Part shown: positions 1 through 7,435 of the stretch, in pieces
Layout of the letters: each line of letters opens with the position of its first letter
How positions within the stretch are numbered: position 1 is the first letter of the stretch
Assembly (NCBI GenBank): GCA_023301245.1
Contig: JALZUV010000317.1
Location: 1 to 12,871, forward strand
From: Rickettsiales bacterium
Lineage (GTDB): Bacteria; Pseudomonadota; Alphaproteobacteria; Rickettsiales; JALZUV01
DNA length: 12,871 bases
Direction of reading: 5' to 3'
The notes under the pieces: generated by a model
The model's input: only the letters and a program-made list of their open reading frames with translations
What the model was told of the DNA's origin: nothing
The model's database searches: none
Position numbers and translations under genes: made by a program

Positions 1-655
1 GTTGCTGCTGCTGATGCGGATATTGCTCGCTATGAATCATTTGTGCAGGGCTTAACATAGGCTGCTGTGGCACAGGAGCGCCCGTAATATCTTGTGAATA
101 ATAATCAGTGGCGCTAACAGTGCGCGCGAGGCCTGTGTTAGACGGAGTTTGATAGCCCATCTCAGCTTCGGCAGCATAATAGCTACCAGGGCTAAAATCG
201 TAAGGGATATTATAAGATGATTGCGGCGCAGGCGCTACAGGCGGCTGATAGCTTTGCGAACCACCACCATAAGGCGATGCTACAGGAGCTTGAGGCGCTT
301 GCATTTGCGGTGTGGGGGCTGCTTGCTGCTGCATCGTCGGCTGCTGTTGATACTGCATCATCGGCTGCTGTTGAACCATTGGCTGCTGCTGAACCATTGG
401 TTGCTGTGGGTAAGTCGGCATCATTTGCTGTTGTTGCTGCATGCTGGGCGCTTGCTGCTGCTTTGCGTTGGCACTCATTTGTATGGCCGCACGATTCTTC
501 GCGGGCATACGTTTAGGGCCTAGCTGGGCCTGACCTTCGGGCGCTGTACGCACCTCGCCATAACCAAGTTTATTGCAACCTGAAAGCGTGACACAAGCAG
601 CAATGCCCGCAAATAAGGCAATTTTGAACGAATGAGAGGCAAGACGATTAGCCAT
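1..655 (-). CDS. Gln/Met/Pro-rich lipoprotein, C-terminus cut by window edge
   Basis: Reading the minus strand from the ATG at 655-653 gives 218 open codons to the window edge with no stop, so the gene is partial. The N-terminus is a lipoprotein signal: basic residues (R4, K11), a hydrophobic stretch and a lipobox L24-S-G-C27, so lipidation at Cys27 and membrane anchoring are expected. After a short region containing GPKR comes a low-complexity segment (about residues 60-125) rich in Gln, Met and Pro with repeated QQQPMV/QQQPMM units, then a Pro/Ser/Tyr/Gly-rich part (about 126-218) with paired tyrosines. The Shine-Dalgarno is weak (GGGT before ATATC). I do not recognise a family; the composition suggests an extended envelope protein. 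The gene is divergent from phaC. Open frames on the plus strand here are shadows of the CAG-rich repeats. The existence of the gene is well supported; its function is unknown. Confidence 0.8.
   Translation of the reverse strand, partial: MANRLASHSFKIALFAGIAACVTLSGCNKLGYGEVRTAPEGQAQLGPKRMPAKNRAAIQMSANAKQQQAPSMQQQQQMMPTYPQQPMVQQQPMVQQQPMMQYQQQPTMQQQAAPTPQMQAPQAPVASPYGGGSQSYQPPVAPAPQSSYNIPYDFSPGSYYAAEAEMGYQTPSNTGLARTVSATDYYSQDITGAPVPQQPMLSPAQMIHSEQYPHQQQQ
331..403. repeat. Imperfect tandem repeats within the lipoprotein gene
   Basis: On the plus strand an 18-base unit at 363-380 is repeated at 381-398 with one change, and a related 20-base unit at 331-350 recurs at 355-374 with one change. On the coding strand they spell repeated QQQPMV-type peptides. 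The length stays a multiple of three, so copy-number change would keep the reading frame. This is a coding repeat and not a CRISPR or an intergenic element. Confidence 0.7.
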
Positions 656-822
656 GATATACCCTGTTGTTTTATTCTATTATTTTTATATTCTCCTGCC
701 GCAGTCACCTTCATCTTTTTGACGGAAAAATAGAAATGCATGAACAAGCAATTTATGGTAGTTTTTCCATCCGCAAAGTGTAATTACGCAACAGAAACTT
801 AAACGAAACATCTAGAAACGCA

Positions 823-2592
823 ATGAGAAACTCAACAAAAATGAATAGTAAATTTGACCCTAGTGCTTTTATGCGAAATCTTGAGATTGCCGCACAAATG
901 TGGCCTCAAGTTGTTGATAAACTATCAGAATTTAGCTCTGTGCATCAAGATACAAACGAACCTTTGGCACAGCAGGTTGGGCAAGCCTTCATGACCTTCC
1001 AACAGAATTTAATGCAGCAAAATCCGCAAGATATGGCGCAAGCGGGGCTAGATTGGTGGCAGAATTCGATTGAGATTAGCCAACAGCATTTGCAGCAATT
1101 TATGGATGGCTCTGAACCCGCTGAAAAAGCCGAAAATAACGATCGCCGCTTTCGCCATGATTTATGGACATCTAACCCATTCTATCAAAATTTAAAGGAA
1201 CAATACCAAGCAACCGCACAGTTAATTGACGATACGCTACTGAAAGCTAATGACAATTTAGATCCTCGTAGCGCACATTTAGTGGAATTTTACGGCAAGC
1301 AATGGCGCGATGCTATCTCGCCGAGTAATTACCCGTGGAGCAACCCTGAAGTACTTGAGCAATCGATGGAAACCAACGGCGAAAGCCTTATTCATGGGCT
1401 AGAAAACCTGCTGCATGATTTGGAGCTTGGTCGTATTACCATGACGCCAGAAGATGCTTTTACTATAGGAGAAAATATAGCCTGCACTAAAGGCAGCGTG
1501 GTGTTCGAAAATGATTTAATGCAGCTTATTCAGTACGAAGCGCTGACTGAAAAGGTCTATCAAACTCCCATTCTAATTACCCCTGCATGGATAAATAAAT
1601 ATTACGTGCTCGACCTGCAGCCTGAAAATTCGATGGTGAAATGGCTAACCGAACAAGGATTTACGGTCTTTATTATTTCGTGGGTGAACCCTGATAAAAG
1701 CCATCAATCTATCGATTTTGAAGATTATATGATGCAAGGCACATGGGCCGCGGCGCAACAAGTGCTAAAACTAACTGAACAAAAGCAACTTCACCTAACA
1801 GGTTATTGCCTGGGCGGCACGCTAACGGCTTGTTTGGCTGCATGGCTGAAAGAAAACAAGAAAGCCGATTGCATCGCATCAACCAGTTACCTAACCACCT
1901 TGGTCGATTTTGAATCGGCTGGCGATTTAAAAATATTTACCGACGATTCGCAATTAAAAGCAATGGAAAAAACACTCGAAGAACGTGGTTACCTTGAAGG
2001 CAACGAAATGGCAGCCATCTTTAACGCGCTACGCCCGCAAGATTTAATATGGTCATTCGTGGTGAATAATTACCTGCTGGGCAAAACACCTATGTCCTAT
2101 GATTTGCTCTTTTGGAATGGCGATGTCACAGGTATGCCTGCCAAAATGCACTTATTTTATTTGCGTGAAATGTATCTAAACAACAGCCTTGCCAAAGGCA
2201 AGCTGACGCTAGCAGGCAAGAAGATTAACTTAAATGTGATTGATACTCCCTCTTATATGTTGGCTGCCCAAGAGGATCATATTGCACCGTGGAAGGCGAC
2301 TTACGCTGCCACAAAATTCTATAAAGGCGAAAAGCGCTTTGTACTCTCAGGAAGCGGACATATTGCAGGCGTGGTGAACCCACCGCATAAAAATAAATAT
2401 AACTGGCGCAGCAACGAAAATTTGCAAGGCGATGAGAATGATTGGCTAGAAGGCAGCACAGCGCATGAAGGCTCGTGGTGGGGCGATTGGGCGAAATGGC
2501 TAGTCGCACGTAACGGCAAGCAAATGCCGGCACGAAAGATTAAAAACTCGATTGAAGCCGCCCCTGGCAGCTATGTAAGAAAGCGCGTTTAA
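823..2592 (+). CDS. phaC: Class I poly(3-hydroxyalkanoate) synthase
   Basis: PhaC polymerises (R)-3-hydroxyacyl-CoA, typically 3-hydroxybutyryl-CoA, into polyhydroxyalkanoate at the granule surface. The 589 residues match the usual class I length. A helical N-terminal region (to about 90) leads into the PhaC N-domain and an alpha/beta-hydrolase core. The lipase-like box GYCLGG places the catalytic Cys at 329. The conserved Asp is D485 in AQEDHIAP and the His is H513 in GSGHIAG, so all three catalytic residues are present with class I spacing. Family landmarks TPAWINKYY and FIISWVNPD are also present. No strong Shine-Dalgarno precedes the ATG at 823; an alternative Met at 841 would remove six residues. 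No phaA, phaB or phasin gene is adjacent. The stop codon overlaps that of the converging gene at 2589, leaving no space for a separate terminator. Confidence 0.96.
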   Translation: MRNSTKMNSKFDPSAFMRNLEIAAQMWPQVVDKLSEFSSVHQDTNEPLAQQVGQAFMTFQQNLMQQNPQDMAQAGLDWWQNSIEISQQHLQQFMDGSEPAEKAENNDRRFRHDLWTSNPFYQNLKEQYQATAQLIDDTLLKANDNLDPRSAHLVEFYGKQWRDAISPSNYPWSNPEVLEQSMETNGESLIHGLENLLHDLELGRITMTPEDAFTIGENIACTKGSVVFENDLMQLIQYEALTEKVYQTPILITPAWINKYYVLDLQPENSMVKWLTEQGFTVFIISWVNPDKSHQSIDFEDYMMQGTWAAAQQVLKLTEQKQLHLTGYCLGGTLTACLAAWLKENKKADCIASTSYLTTLVDFESAGDLKIFTDDSQLKAMEKTLEERGYLEGNEMAAIFNALRPQDLIWSFVVNNYLLGKTPMSYDLLFWNGDVTGMPAKMHLFYLREMYLNNSLAKGKLTLAGKKINLNVIDTPSYMLAAQEDHIAPWKATYAATKFYKGEKRFVLSGSGHIAGVVNPPHKNKYNWRSNENLQGDENDWLEGSTAHEGSWWGDWAKWLVARNGKQMPARKIKNSIEAAPGSYVRKRV

Positions 2593-3707
2593 CTGCCCCG
2601 TTGCTGTGCTGCAGCAGGAGAAGCGCGGCGCGCTAACTCTGCGTCTTGAAATTTAGTTAGCGGCTGCTCTGGCTCGACTAGCTCTTTAGATGCTCCGCGT
2701 GAAACAAGGTTTTTCACCGTTGAAAATGCCTGCTGACCTTTTTGCGTTACATTTTGCTGGATAGCTTGCGCACGCTCTTTAGCTTGCGAAACCCCCGCAT
2801 TCCATTGCTCTTTATAGCTTGGATCTGGATAAGCGCCCGATACTTTTCCATGCACGCGGAAAGTAAGCTCACGTGCATTCATACGGTTTTCGTTAATCGC
2901 TTGAGTCACCTCATCAAGCATCACATTATCGCCATGTTGGTTGATAATATGTTGCTGGCTCGTCAGGTCGAGTTGCGAGAATTTCGCACCATATTGTTGC
3001 TCAACTTGCTTACTCATCGCGGGGGAGGCTGAAATATAAACCTCCATCACTTGCGCTTGGCTAACTGATCTTGCCCTAGTTAGATTCAACTCTAGCGATT
3101 TAATCATATCAACCGTTGTGGGTTCGTTGAGTTGATACATATTATCGCCCGCAATTTGTATAAGCGGACGGACAGCTAAAATAGTCGCAAGGCCAGCCAC
3201 ACCCGCTAAAATTGCGACTGACCCTGTTGCAATTACCGCAGCAGAAGCCATAAAACCTAGCGCCCCTGCGGCCACCCATACGCCAGTATTAACATTACGT
3301 TTATTGCGTTCTCTTTCAATATGCTCATGCATACTAGGGTTTGTTTCGGCAAATTGCTCTAGATGCTGCACGGTAATAGATTTAATATCCCTACCCAAAT
3401 AAGAGGAAATTTCGTTCTTATACATGCTGGCAAGGGCATCTTTGCTATGTTCAAAATCTTTATGATTAAGGTACGCTTGCAGCCCTACCCCAGTACCAAT
3501 ACCCATTAAACCCGTTAAATAGAGTGCACCTGCTGAGCCTGAAACCCCCGCCATAGTAGCACCAACAGCAGTCATTACACGCAAACCAATACGCGCGAAT
3601 TGCCCGCCAAAATAGCGCCCCCCACGCTTTGCTGCGTAGAGTCCTTCGTTCACTGTATGTTCTATACTATAAGCCATAATTTTTAATGAGGCATAATACC
3701 TCACCAT
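2589..3707 (-). CDS. Unrecognised membrane protein with two glycine/alanine-rich hydrophobic segments
   Basis: I recognise no family in this 372-residue protein. Two long Gly/Ala-rich hydrophobic stretches (about 43-78 and 143-187) could each form a membrane hairpin. Between them is a charged helical segment (about 82-140). The C-terminal half (about 190-372) is polar and largely helical, rich in Gln, Ala, Lys and Glu, and ends in a disordered Ala/Arg/Gln tail. There is no signal peptide, Cys cluster or catalytic motif. The start is uncertain: the ATG at 3707 and one ten codons later at 3677 both lack a good Shine-Dalgarno. Two small dyads lie near these starts (3714-3726 and 3687-3703). The gene converges on phaC and lies 83 bases downstream of pleD on the same strand, so readthrough from pleD is possible. 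The gap and lack of coupling favour its own promoter. A role in PHA granules or polarity would only be guesswork from location. Confidence 0.75.
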   Translation of the reverse strand: MVRYYASLKIMAYSIEHTVNEGLYAAKRGGRYFGGQFARIGLRVMTAVGATMAGVSGSAGALYLTGLMGIGTGVGLQAYLNHKDFEHSKDALASMYKNEISSYLGRDIKSITVQHLEQFAETNPSMHEHIERERNKRNVNTGVWVAAGALGFMASAAVIATGSVAILAGVAGLATILAVRPLIQIAGDNMYQLNEPTTVDMIKSLELNLTRARSVSQAQVMEVYISASPAMSKQVEQQYGAKFSQLDLTSQQHIINQHGDNVMLDEVTQAINENRMNARELTFRVHGKVSGAYPDPSYKEQWNAGVSQAKERAQAIQQNVTQKGQQAFSTVKNLVSRGASKELVEPEQPLTKFQDAELARRASPAAAQQRGS

Positions 3708-3713
3708 TATTCT

Positions 3714-3726
3714 ACCAAATATTGGT
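3714..3726. promoter_or_regulatory. Short inverted repeat just upstream of the 3707 gene
   Basis: ACCAA-ATA-TTGGT is a 13-base dyad with perfect 5-base arms lying 7 bases upstream of the 3707 start. Such a dyad could be an operator, but 5-base arms arise by chance in AT-rich DNA. A second small dyad (TGAGG, 7-base loop, CCTCA) lies at 3687-3703, inside the first codons if 3707 is the true start, or in the leader if 3677 is used. Confidence 0.2.
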
Positions 3727-3790
3727 GCCGAGTAATGTTAAGCTTTTGTGAACATAGAAATAGTGAACCCTTAAATATCAAAGAGTTAGA

Positions 3791-5167
3791 TTATTGCGCT
3801 TTCGCAGTTAGCACCTTATTACGACCAGATTCTTTTGCGTCGTAAAGGGCAGTGTCAGCGCGTTTGAGCAAATCTTTGCCTGTATCGCCCATCGGATTGA
3901 GCGTGCTAATGCCAAAACTAGCCGTTTTATTGATAGTTCCCACTTCATGCGGAATCTCGAAAGGAGTTGTCGCAATACGGTTACGAATACGCTCAGCGGT
4001 TTCAATCGCATCTTCCATTTTCGTACCAGGCATCACGATAACAAATTCTTCGCCACCAAAGCGGGCAGAAAGATCAGCAGTACGAACTTCAACTTGAAGC
4101 AATTTTGCTAGCTGTTGCAGCACCTTATCGCCACTATCATGGCCATAATTATCATTCACTAATTTAAAGTGATCCATATCCATCATCATCAACGACAACG
4201 GACGATGATTCGCAAGTGAATCGCGCACCATATTTTCGAGGTGAGCATCTAGGTAGTTACGATTATGCAGCCCTGTTAGGCCGTCAGTAATCGCCATAGA
4301 AATACTATCTTTATAGTTCGACTTAAGCGCCTGTTGGTAGCGCTTACGGCGTACTTGAGTGCGGACACGCGCACGAAGCTCACTTGGGTCAGCAGGCACA
4401 ACCAAATAGTCATTCACGCCCATTTCCAACCCTTTAAGCACAATATGCTGCTCAAACTCATCAACCAAAATAACGATTGGCACATGGCGCAATGCTTCTT
4501 GGCTTTTAAACTGTGTTGCAAGACGCAAACCATCAAAATCTTCCAACATGGTGGAAACTATAATGACATCAAAATGGCCACCGAGTGCCACATTGTGCGA
4601 GTGCTGTGGTTCGTTGACACTATCAACATCATAATCAATAGCGAGCTGTTCGCGCATACGCCTAATTTGGACAAGATCATCGTCAATCAGCAGCACACGT
4701 GCGCCTGTTACATCCGAGATGAGAGCATTACTTGGGTCGCTATTGACGCCCAGCTCAGAGCCTGTTTGATCGCGCAAGCGCAGTTCATCTAACAGCATTT
4801 TTGTACGCACGAGCGACTTCAGGCGCGCCATCAAAGCAATATCGTTAATCGGCTTGGTTAGAAAGTCATCCGCGCCGCACTCAAGGCCACGCACACGGTC
4901 ATGCACTTCGCTAAGCGCTGTCACCATAACAACAGGAATATGCGAGGTCTCAATATCAGCTTTCAGCTTTTGGCAGCATTCAAACCCATCCATACCGGGC
5001 ATCATAACATCGAGCAAAATAAGATCTGGTTTATCGGCCTTAGCTTTTTCGAGCGCCTGAAAACCATCTTCTGCGGTAATTACATCATAATATTCAGATG
5101 TTAGCTTAACTTCTAGTAGCTTAACATTGGCTGGAACATCATCAACGACGAGTATTTTTGCACTCAT
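3791..5167 (-). CDS. pleD: Response regulator diguanylate cyclase, REC-REC-GGDEF
   Basis: PleD makes cyclic di-GMP from two GTP when phosphorylated; in Caulobacter it drives the motile-to-stalked transition. The 458 residues match the PleD layout. REC1 (about 4-118) has D9/D10, the phospho-acceptor D53 in LLDVMMPGMDG, T83 and K105. REC2 (about 156-275) is degenerate: Ser205 occupies the acceptor position and Val257 replaces the conserved Lys, as expected for an adaptor receiver used in dimerisation. The GGDEF domain (about 290-455) has an intact GGEEF at 371-375 and an inhibitory I-site RTAD at 362-365, five residues before it. The enzyme therefore appears active and product-inhibited. The ATG overlaps the divK stop by one base (TAATG), indicating translational coupling. 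Confidence 0.96.
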   Translation of the reverse strand: MSAKILVVDDVPANVKLLEVKLTSEYYDVITAEDGFQALEKAKADKPDLILLDVMMPGMDGFECCQKLKADIETSHIPVVMVTALSEVHDRVRGLECGADDFLTKPINDIALMARLKSLVRTKMLLDELRLRDQTGSELGVNSDPSNALISDVTGARVLLIDDDLVQIRRMREQLAIDYDVDSVNEPQHSHNVALGGHFDVIIVSTMLEDFDGLRLATQFKSQEALRHVPIVILVDEFEQHIVLKGLEMGVNDYLVVPADPSELRARVRTQVRRKRYQQALKSNYKDSISMAITDGLTGLHNRNYLDAHLENMVRDSLANHRPLSLMMMDMDHFKLVNDNYGHDSGDKVLQQLAKLLQVEVRTADLSARFGGEEFVIVMPGTKMEDAIETAERIRNRIATTPFEIPHEVGTINKTASFGISTLNPMGDTGKDLLKRADTALYDAKESGRNKVLTAKAQ

Positions 5168-5544
5168 TATTGTTCGTTAGCCTCCAGGAATTGCTTCACT
5201 GTTTCTAAGAAATTAGTAATAGAGATAGGCTTAGAAATATAAGCTTCGCACCCTGCCCGCAGAATTTTTTCTTCATCGTCTTTCATCGCAAAGGCGGTTA
5301 CAGCAATAATAGGAATATGCGCCACTTCGGGCTCACCCTTGATTTTACGAGTCACATCAAGGCCTGAAATTTCGGGCAATTGAATATCCATCAGAATCAA
5401 ATCAGGTCTTTCACGCTTGGTTAAATCGAGCGCATTAAGCCCCTCTTTAGTCTCAACGGTTTCGTAACCATTGGCCTCCAGCAAATCGCGGAATAACTTA
5501 AGGTTTAAGTCATTATCTTCAATGATTAAAATTTTCTTGGTCAT
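5167..5544 (-). CDS. divK: Single-domain response regulator DivK
   Basis: This is a stand-alone receiver of 125 residues, the same length as Caulobacter DivK, with near-identical blocks such as PDLILMDIQLPEISGL and GCEAYISKPIS. Acidic residues E9/D10, phospho-acceptor D53, the switch Thr in AVTAFAMK and the Lys in SKPIS are all present. In alphaproteobacteria DivK is phosphorylated by DivJ and dephosphorylated by PleC, and it acts through DivL on the CckA-CtrA relay and allosterically on DivJ/PleC, which in turn phosphorylate PleD. The Shine-Dalgarno AGGAT lies 7 bases before the ATG. It is the first gene of divK-pleD; a plausible promoter is at 5592-5620. No DivJ or PleC kinase gene is in the window. 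Confidence 0.97.
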   Translation of the reverse strand: MTKKILIIEDNDLNLKLFRDLLEANGYETVETKEGLNALDLTKRERPDLILMDIQLPEISGLDVTRKIKGEPEVAHIPIIAVTAFAMKDDEEKILRAGCEAYISKPISITNFLETVKQFLEANEQ

Positions 5545-5591
5545 AGATTTATCCTAATTAATCTCTAAGCACTTAATGAAGCATAAAGGTT

Positions 5592-5620
5592 AATATAGCG
5601 TTTACAAGGCTAGCGTTAAA
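5592..5620 (-). promoter_or_regulatory. Candidate housekeeping promoter for divK-pleD
   Basis: On the minus strand TTTAAC (5620-5615), a 17-base spacer and TATATT (5597-5592) resemble -35 and -10 boxes. Transcription would start near 5585, giving a leader of about 40 bases. The -35 box sits immediately past the maiA stop. Several TTAA tetramers lie between here and divK, but none has the TTAA-N7-TTAA spacing of a CtrA site. No clear terminator separates maiA from divK, so some readthrough from the tyrosine operon is conceivable. Confidence 0.4.
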
Positions 5621-5621
5621 G

Positions 5622-6278
5622 TTACAAAGTTGAATCGGGCTGATTTTCAGGTTTTGCGGCATCAAAAGCAGGATGCTCTAACGCATTTCCATAAATCTCC
5701 ATCAAACGAGGGTAATCCCCCATATCGACCTTAAAACGCAACGCATTATAAATTTGCGGAATTAAGCAGATATCAGCCAGAGTTGGATGGTCACCAAAAC
5801 TATAGCGGCTATCGCTCGCCTCCACCATCGATTCGCACAGGATAAACCCCTTATGCATCCAATGGTGCATCCAACGCGTCTTTTGCGAATCTTCCAACTC
5901 AAGATCAGCCGCAAGATATTTCAACACGCGCAAATTATTAAGCGGATGCATTTCAGAAGATATCACATTGGCAAAGGCACGTATTTTTGCACGAATAGTC
6001 GCATCATTATGCAAAATGCTATTTTGCGGATGTTGCTCTTCCAGCCATTCTAGCATCGCCATCGACTGGGTGATAACCGTACCATCTGCCAACTCAAAAG
6101 CTGGCACAGCACTCGCAGGGTTTACCGCTCTATATGCATCGCCATGCTGCTCGCCCTCCTTCAGGTTCACAAACACCGTTTCGGCAGGCATTGCTTCTTT
6201 CAAATTCAGCGCAATGCGCAAACGATATGCCGTGGATGAACGAAAATAGCTATAGAACTTAGCAATTTTAGCAGACAT
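5622..6278 (-). CDS. maiA: Maleylacetoacetate isomerase (zeta-class GST)
   Basis: MaiA isomerises 4-maleylacetoacetate to 4-fumarylacetoacetate using glutathione, in the cytoplasm. The 218 residues have the zeta-GST layout: a thioredoxin-like domain (about 5-85) and a helical domain (about 90-215). The active-site loop is Y-F-R-S14-S15-T16-A-Y-R, equivalent to the SSCSWR signature of the family, with Thr where animal enzymes have Cys. The cis-Pro motif is V58-P59, and glutathione-contacting Q71-S72 follows. ADICLIPQIYNA in the C-domain is typical. The start codon overlaps the stop of the small lipoprotein gene by one base (TAATG), so its translation is probably coupled to it. It is the last gene of the tyrosine-degradation unit. 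Confidence 0.94.
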   Translation of the reverse strand: MSAKIAKFYSYFRSSTAYRLRIALNLKEAMPAETVFVNLKEGEQHGDAYRAVNPASAVPAFELADGTVITQSMAMLEWLEEQHPQNSILHNDATIRAKIRAFANVISSEMHPLNNLRVLKYLAADLELEDSQKTRWMHHWMHKGFILCESMVEASDSRYSFGDHPTLADICLIPQIYNALRFKVDMGDYPRLMEIYGNALEHPAFDAAKPENQPDSTL

Positions 6279-6400
6279 TACTCAGCTACATTTTCAATCG
6301 CTTGACCTGCTTTTTGAACATCAGCACCCACACCTTTAATTGTGCTACATGCTGAAACGGCGAATAACGCCACCATTAAAGAAATAATTATTTTAGTCAT
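6278..6400 (-). CDS. Entericidin-like small lipoprotein
   Basis: Forty codons on the minus strand encode a short lipoprotein: basic start (MTK), hydrophobic core, lipobox V15-S-A-C18, then a mature peptide STIKGVGADVQKAGQAIENV. The T-I-K-G-x-G-x-D-x-x-K-A-G-x-A-I pattern is that of the entericidin A/B family, tiny membrane lipoproteins found in many proteobacteria and often stress-induced; in E. coli they form a toxin/antidote pair. The Shine-Dalgarno GGAG (6410-6407) overlaps the stop of the upstream fah gene, with 9 bases between stop and ATG, and its own stop overlaps the maiA start. It is therefore embedded in the tyrosine catabolic operon with coupling on both sides. Family call is good; its role here is unknown. 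Only one entericidin gene is present, so there is no A/B pair locally. Confidence 0.85.
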   Translation of the reverse strand: MTKIIISLMVALFAVSACSTIKGVGADVQKAGQAIENVAE

Positions 6401-6409
6401 GGAAAACTC

Positions 6410-7402
6410 CTATTGTTTATATTCTACTACTTTTTGTTCAATCACACCGAAGATATCTTTACCTTCTTTGTCTTTCATTTCAATACGGATAGTATCACCA
6501 AAGCTCATGAAAGGTGTCACCATTTCGCCCGTTTCGATTTTCTCAATCATGCGGCGCTCTGCAAGACAAGAAGAACCTGTTGAACGATCTTTGTTTGAAA
6601 CCGTACCCGAACCAATAACCGTACCGGCACCAAGATGGCGCGTTTTAGCCGCATGGGCAATCAGCTCACCAAAATGGAACGTCATGTCGCTACTCGCACT
6701 TGGGCGGCCAAATTCTTTACCGTTAAGCGTGCTAATAAGTGGCAAATCAATCGTACCATCTTTCCATAAACCACCCAAAACATCTGGGGTTACGGCTATC
6801 GGTGCAAAGGCACACGCAGGCTTGCTGTGGAAGAAACCAAAGCCTTTTGCCAACTCACCTGGAATAAGGTTACGAAGCGAAACATCATTTACAATCATCA
6901 CAAGACGAACGTAATCTAACGCTTCAGTTGGGCTAACTCCCATTGGAGTATCGTCAACAATCACCGCAATTTCACTCTCAAAGTCAATGCCATGCTCTTC
7001 ACTTACCGCCACGATATCGTCATGCGGGCCAACAAATTGATCCGAACCACCTTGATACATTAGCGGGTCAGTCCAGAAAGTTTCAGGCATTTCAGCACCA
7101 CGGGCTTTACGCACAAGTTCAACGTGATTAACGTAAGCTGAACCATCCGCCCATTGGTAAGCACGCGGAAGTGGCGAATGCATAAGTTTTGGATCAAATT
7201 CCATCGCATCAGCGTCAAGTTCGCCCGCGCAAAGTTTATCGCATATTTCTTTCAACTGTGGGGCAACTTCAGCCCAATCGTCCAATGCTTCTTGCATGGT
7301 ATAAGCAATGTCAGTCACCGTTACGCATTTTGTGTGACACTTACTGATTACGACCAACACACCATCGCGCGAGCCTTCTTCTTTTAATGTTCCAAGTCTC
7401 AT
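6410..7402 (-). CDS. fahA: Fumarylacetoacetate hydrolase (fumarylacetoacetase)
   Basis: FahA hydrolyses 4-fumarylacetoacetate to fumarate and acetoacetate, the last step of tyrosine breakdown. The 330 residues fit the shorter bacterial FAH family. The N-terminal part (to about 75) leads into the metal-binding fold. Likely divalent-metal ligands are D121 in YQGGSDQF, E142 and E144 in GIDFESEIAV, and D173 in IVNDVSLR; GSGTVSN lines the active site. Other FAH-fold enzymes act on different 2-keto acids, but the operon with hppD, hmgA and maiA makes this assignment strong. Shine-Dalgarno AAGGAT precedes the ATG. It lies 33 bases downstream of the DUF4286-like gene and 9 bases upstream of the small lipoprotein gene. 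Confidence 0.93.
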   Translation of the reverse strand: MRLGTLKEEGSRDGVLVVISKCHTKCVTVTDIAYTMQEALDDWAEVAPQLKEICDKLCAGELDADAMEFDPKLMHSPLPRAYQWADGSAYVNHVELVRKARGAEMPETFWTDPLMYQGGSDQFVGPHDDIVAVSEEHGIDFESEIAVIVDDTPMGVSPTEALDYVRLVMIVNDVSLRNLIPGELAKGFGFFHSKPACAFAPIAVTPDVLGGLWKDGTIDLPLISTLNGKEFGRPSASSDMTFHFGELIAHAAKTRHLGAGTVIGSGTVSNKDRSTGSSCLAERRMIEKIETGEMVTPFMSFGDTIRIEMKDKEGKDIFGVIEQKVVEYKQ

Positions 7403-7435
7403 CTGTAATAATCCTTTTGATATTTTGTAGGCATA

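Noticed and set aside
331..403. Repeats as a CRISPR array
   Set aside because: Units are contiguous, coding and in frame, with no unique spacers between them.
217..523. Two overlapping plus-strand open frames rich in Ala/Leu
   Set aside because: They are shadows of the CAG-rich repeats of the minus-strand lipoprotein gene, whose lipobox and open frame are far more convincing.
520..747. A 75-codon minus-strand frame overlapping the lipoprotein start
   Set aside because: It has no recognisable protein character and conflicts with the lipoprotein frame starting at 655.
656..822. Promoters for phaC and the lipoprotein gene in their divergent spacer
   Set aside because: TTGACG at 719-724 has no suitably spaced -10 box on the plus strand, and no other convincing pair was found on either strand.
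5545..5621. CtrA-binding site upstream of divK
   Set aside because: Several TTAA tetramers occur, but their spacings are 11 and 13 bases, not the 7 needed for TTAA-N7-TTAA.
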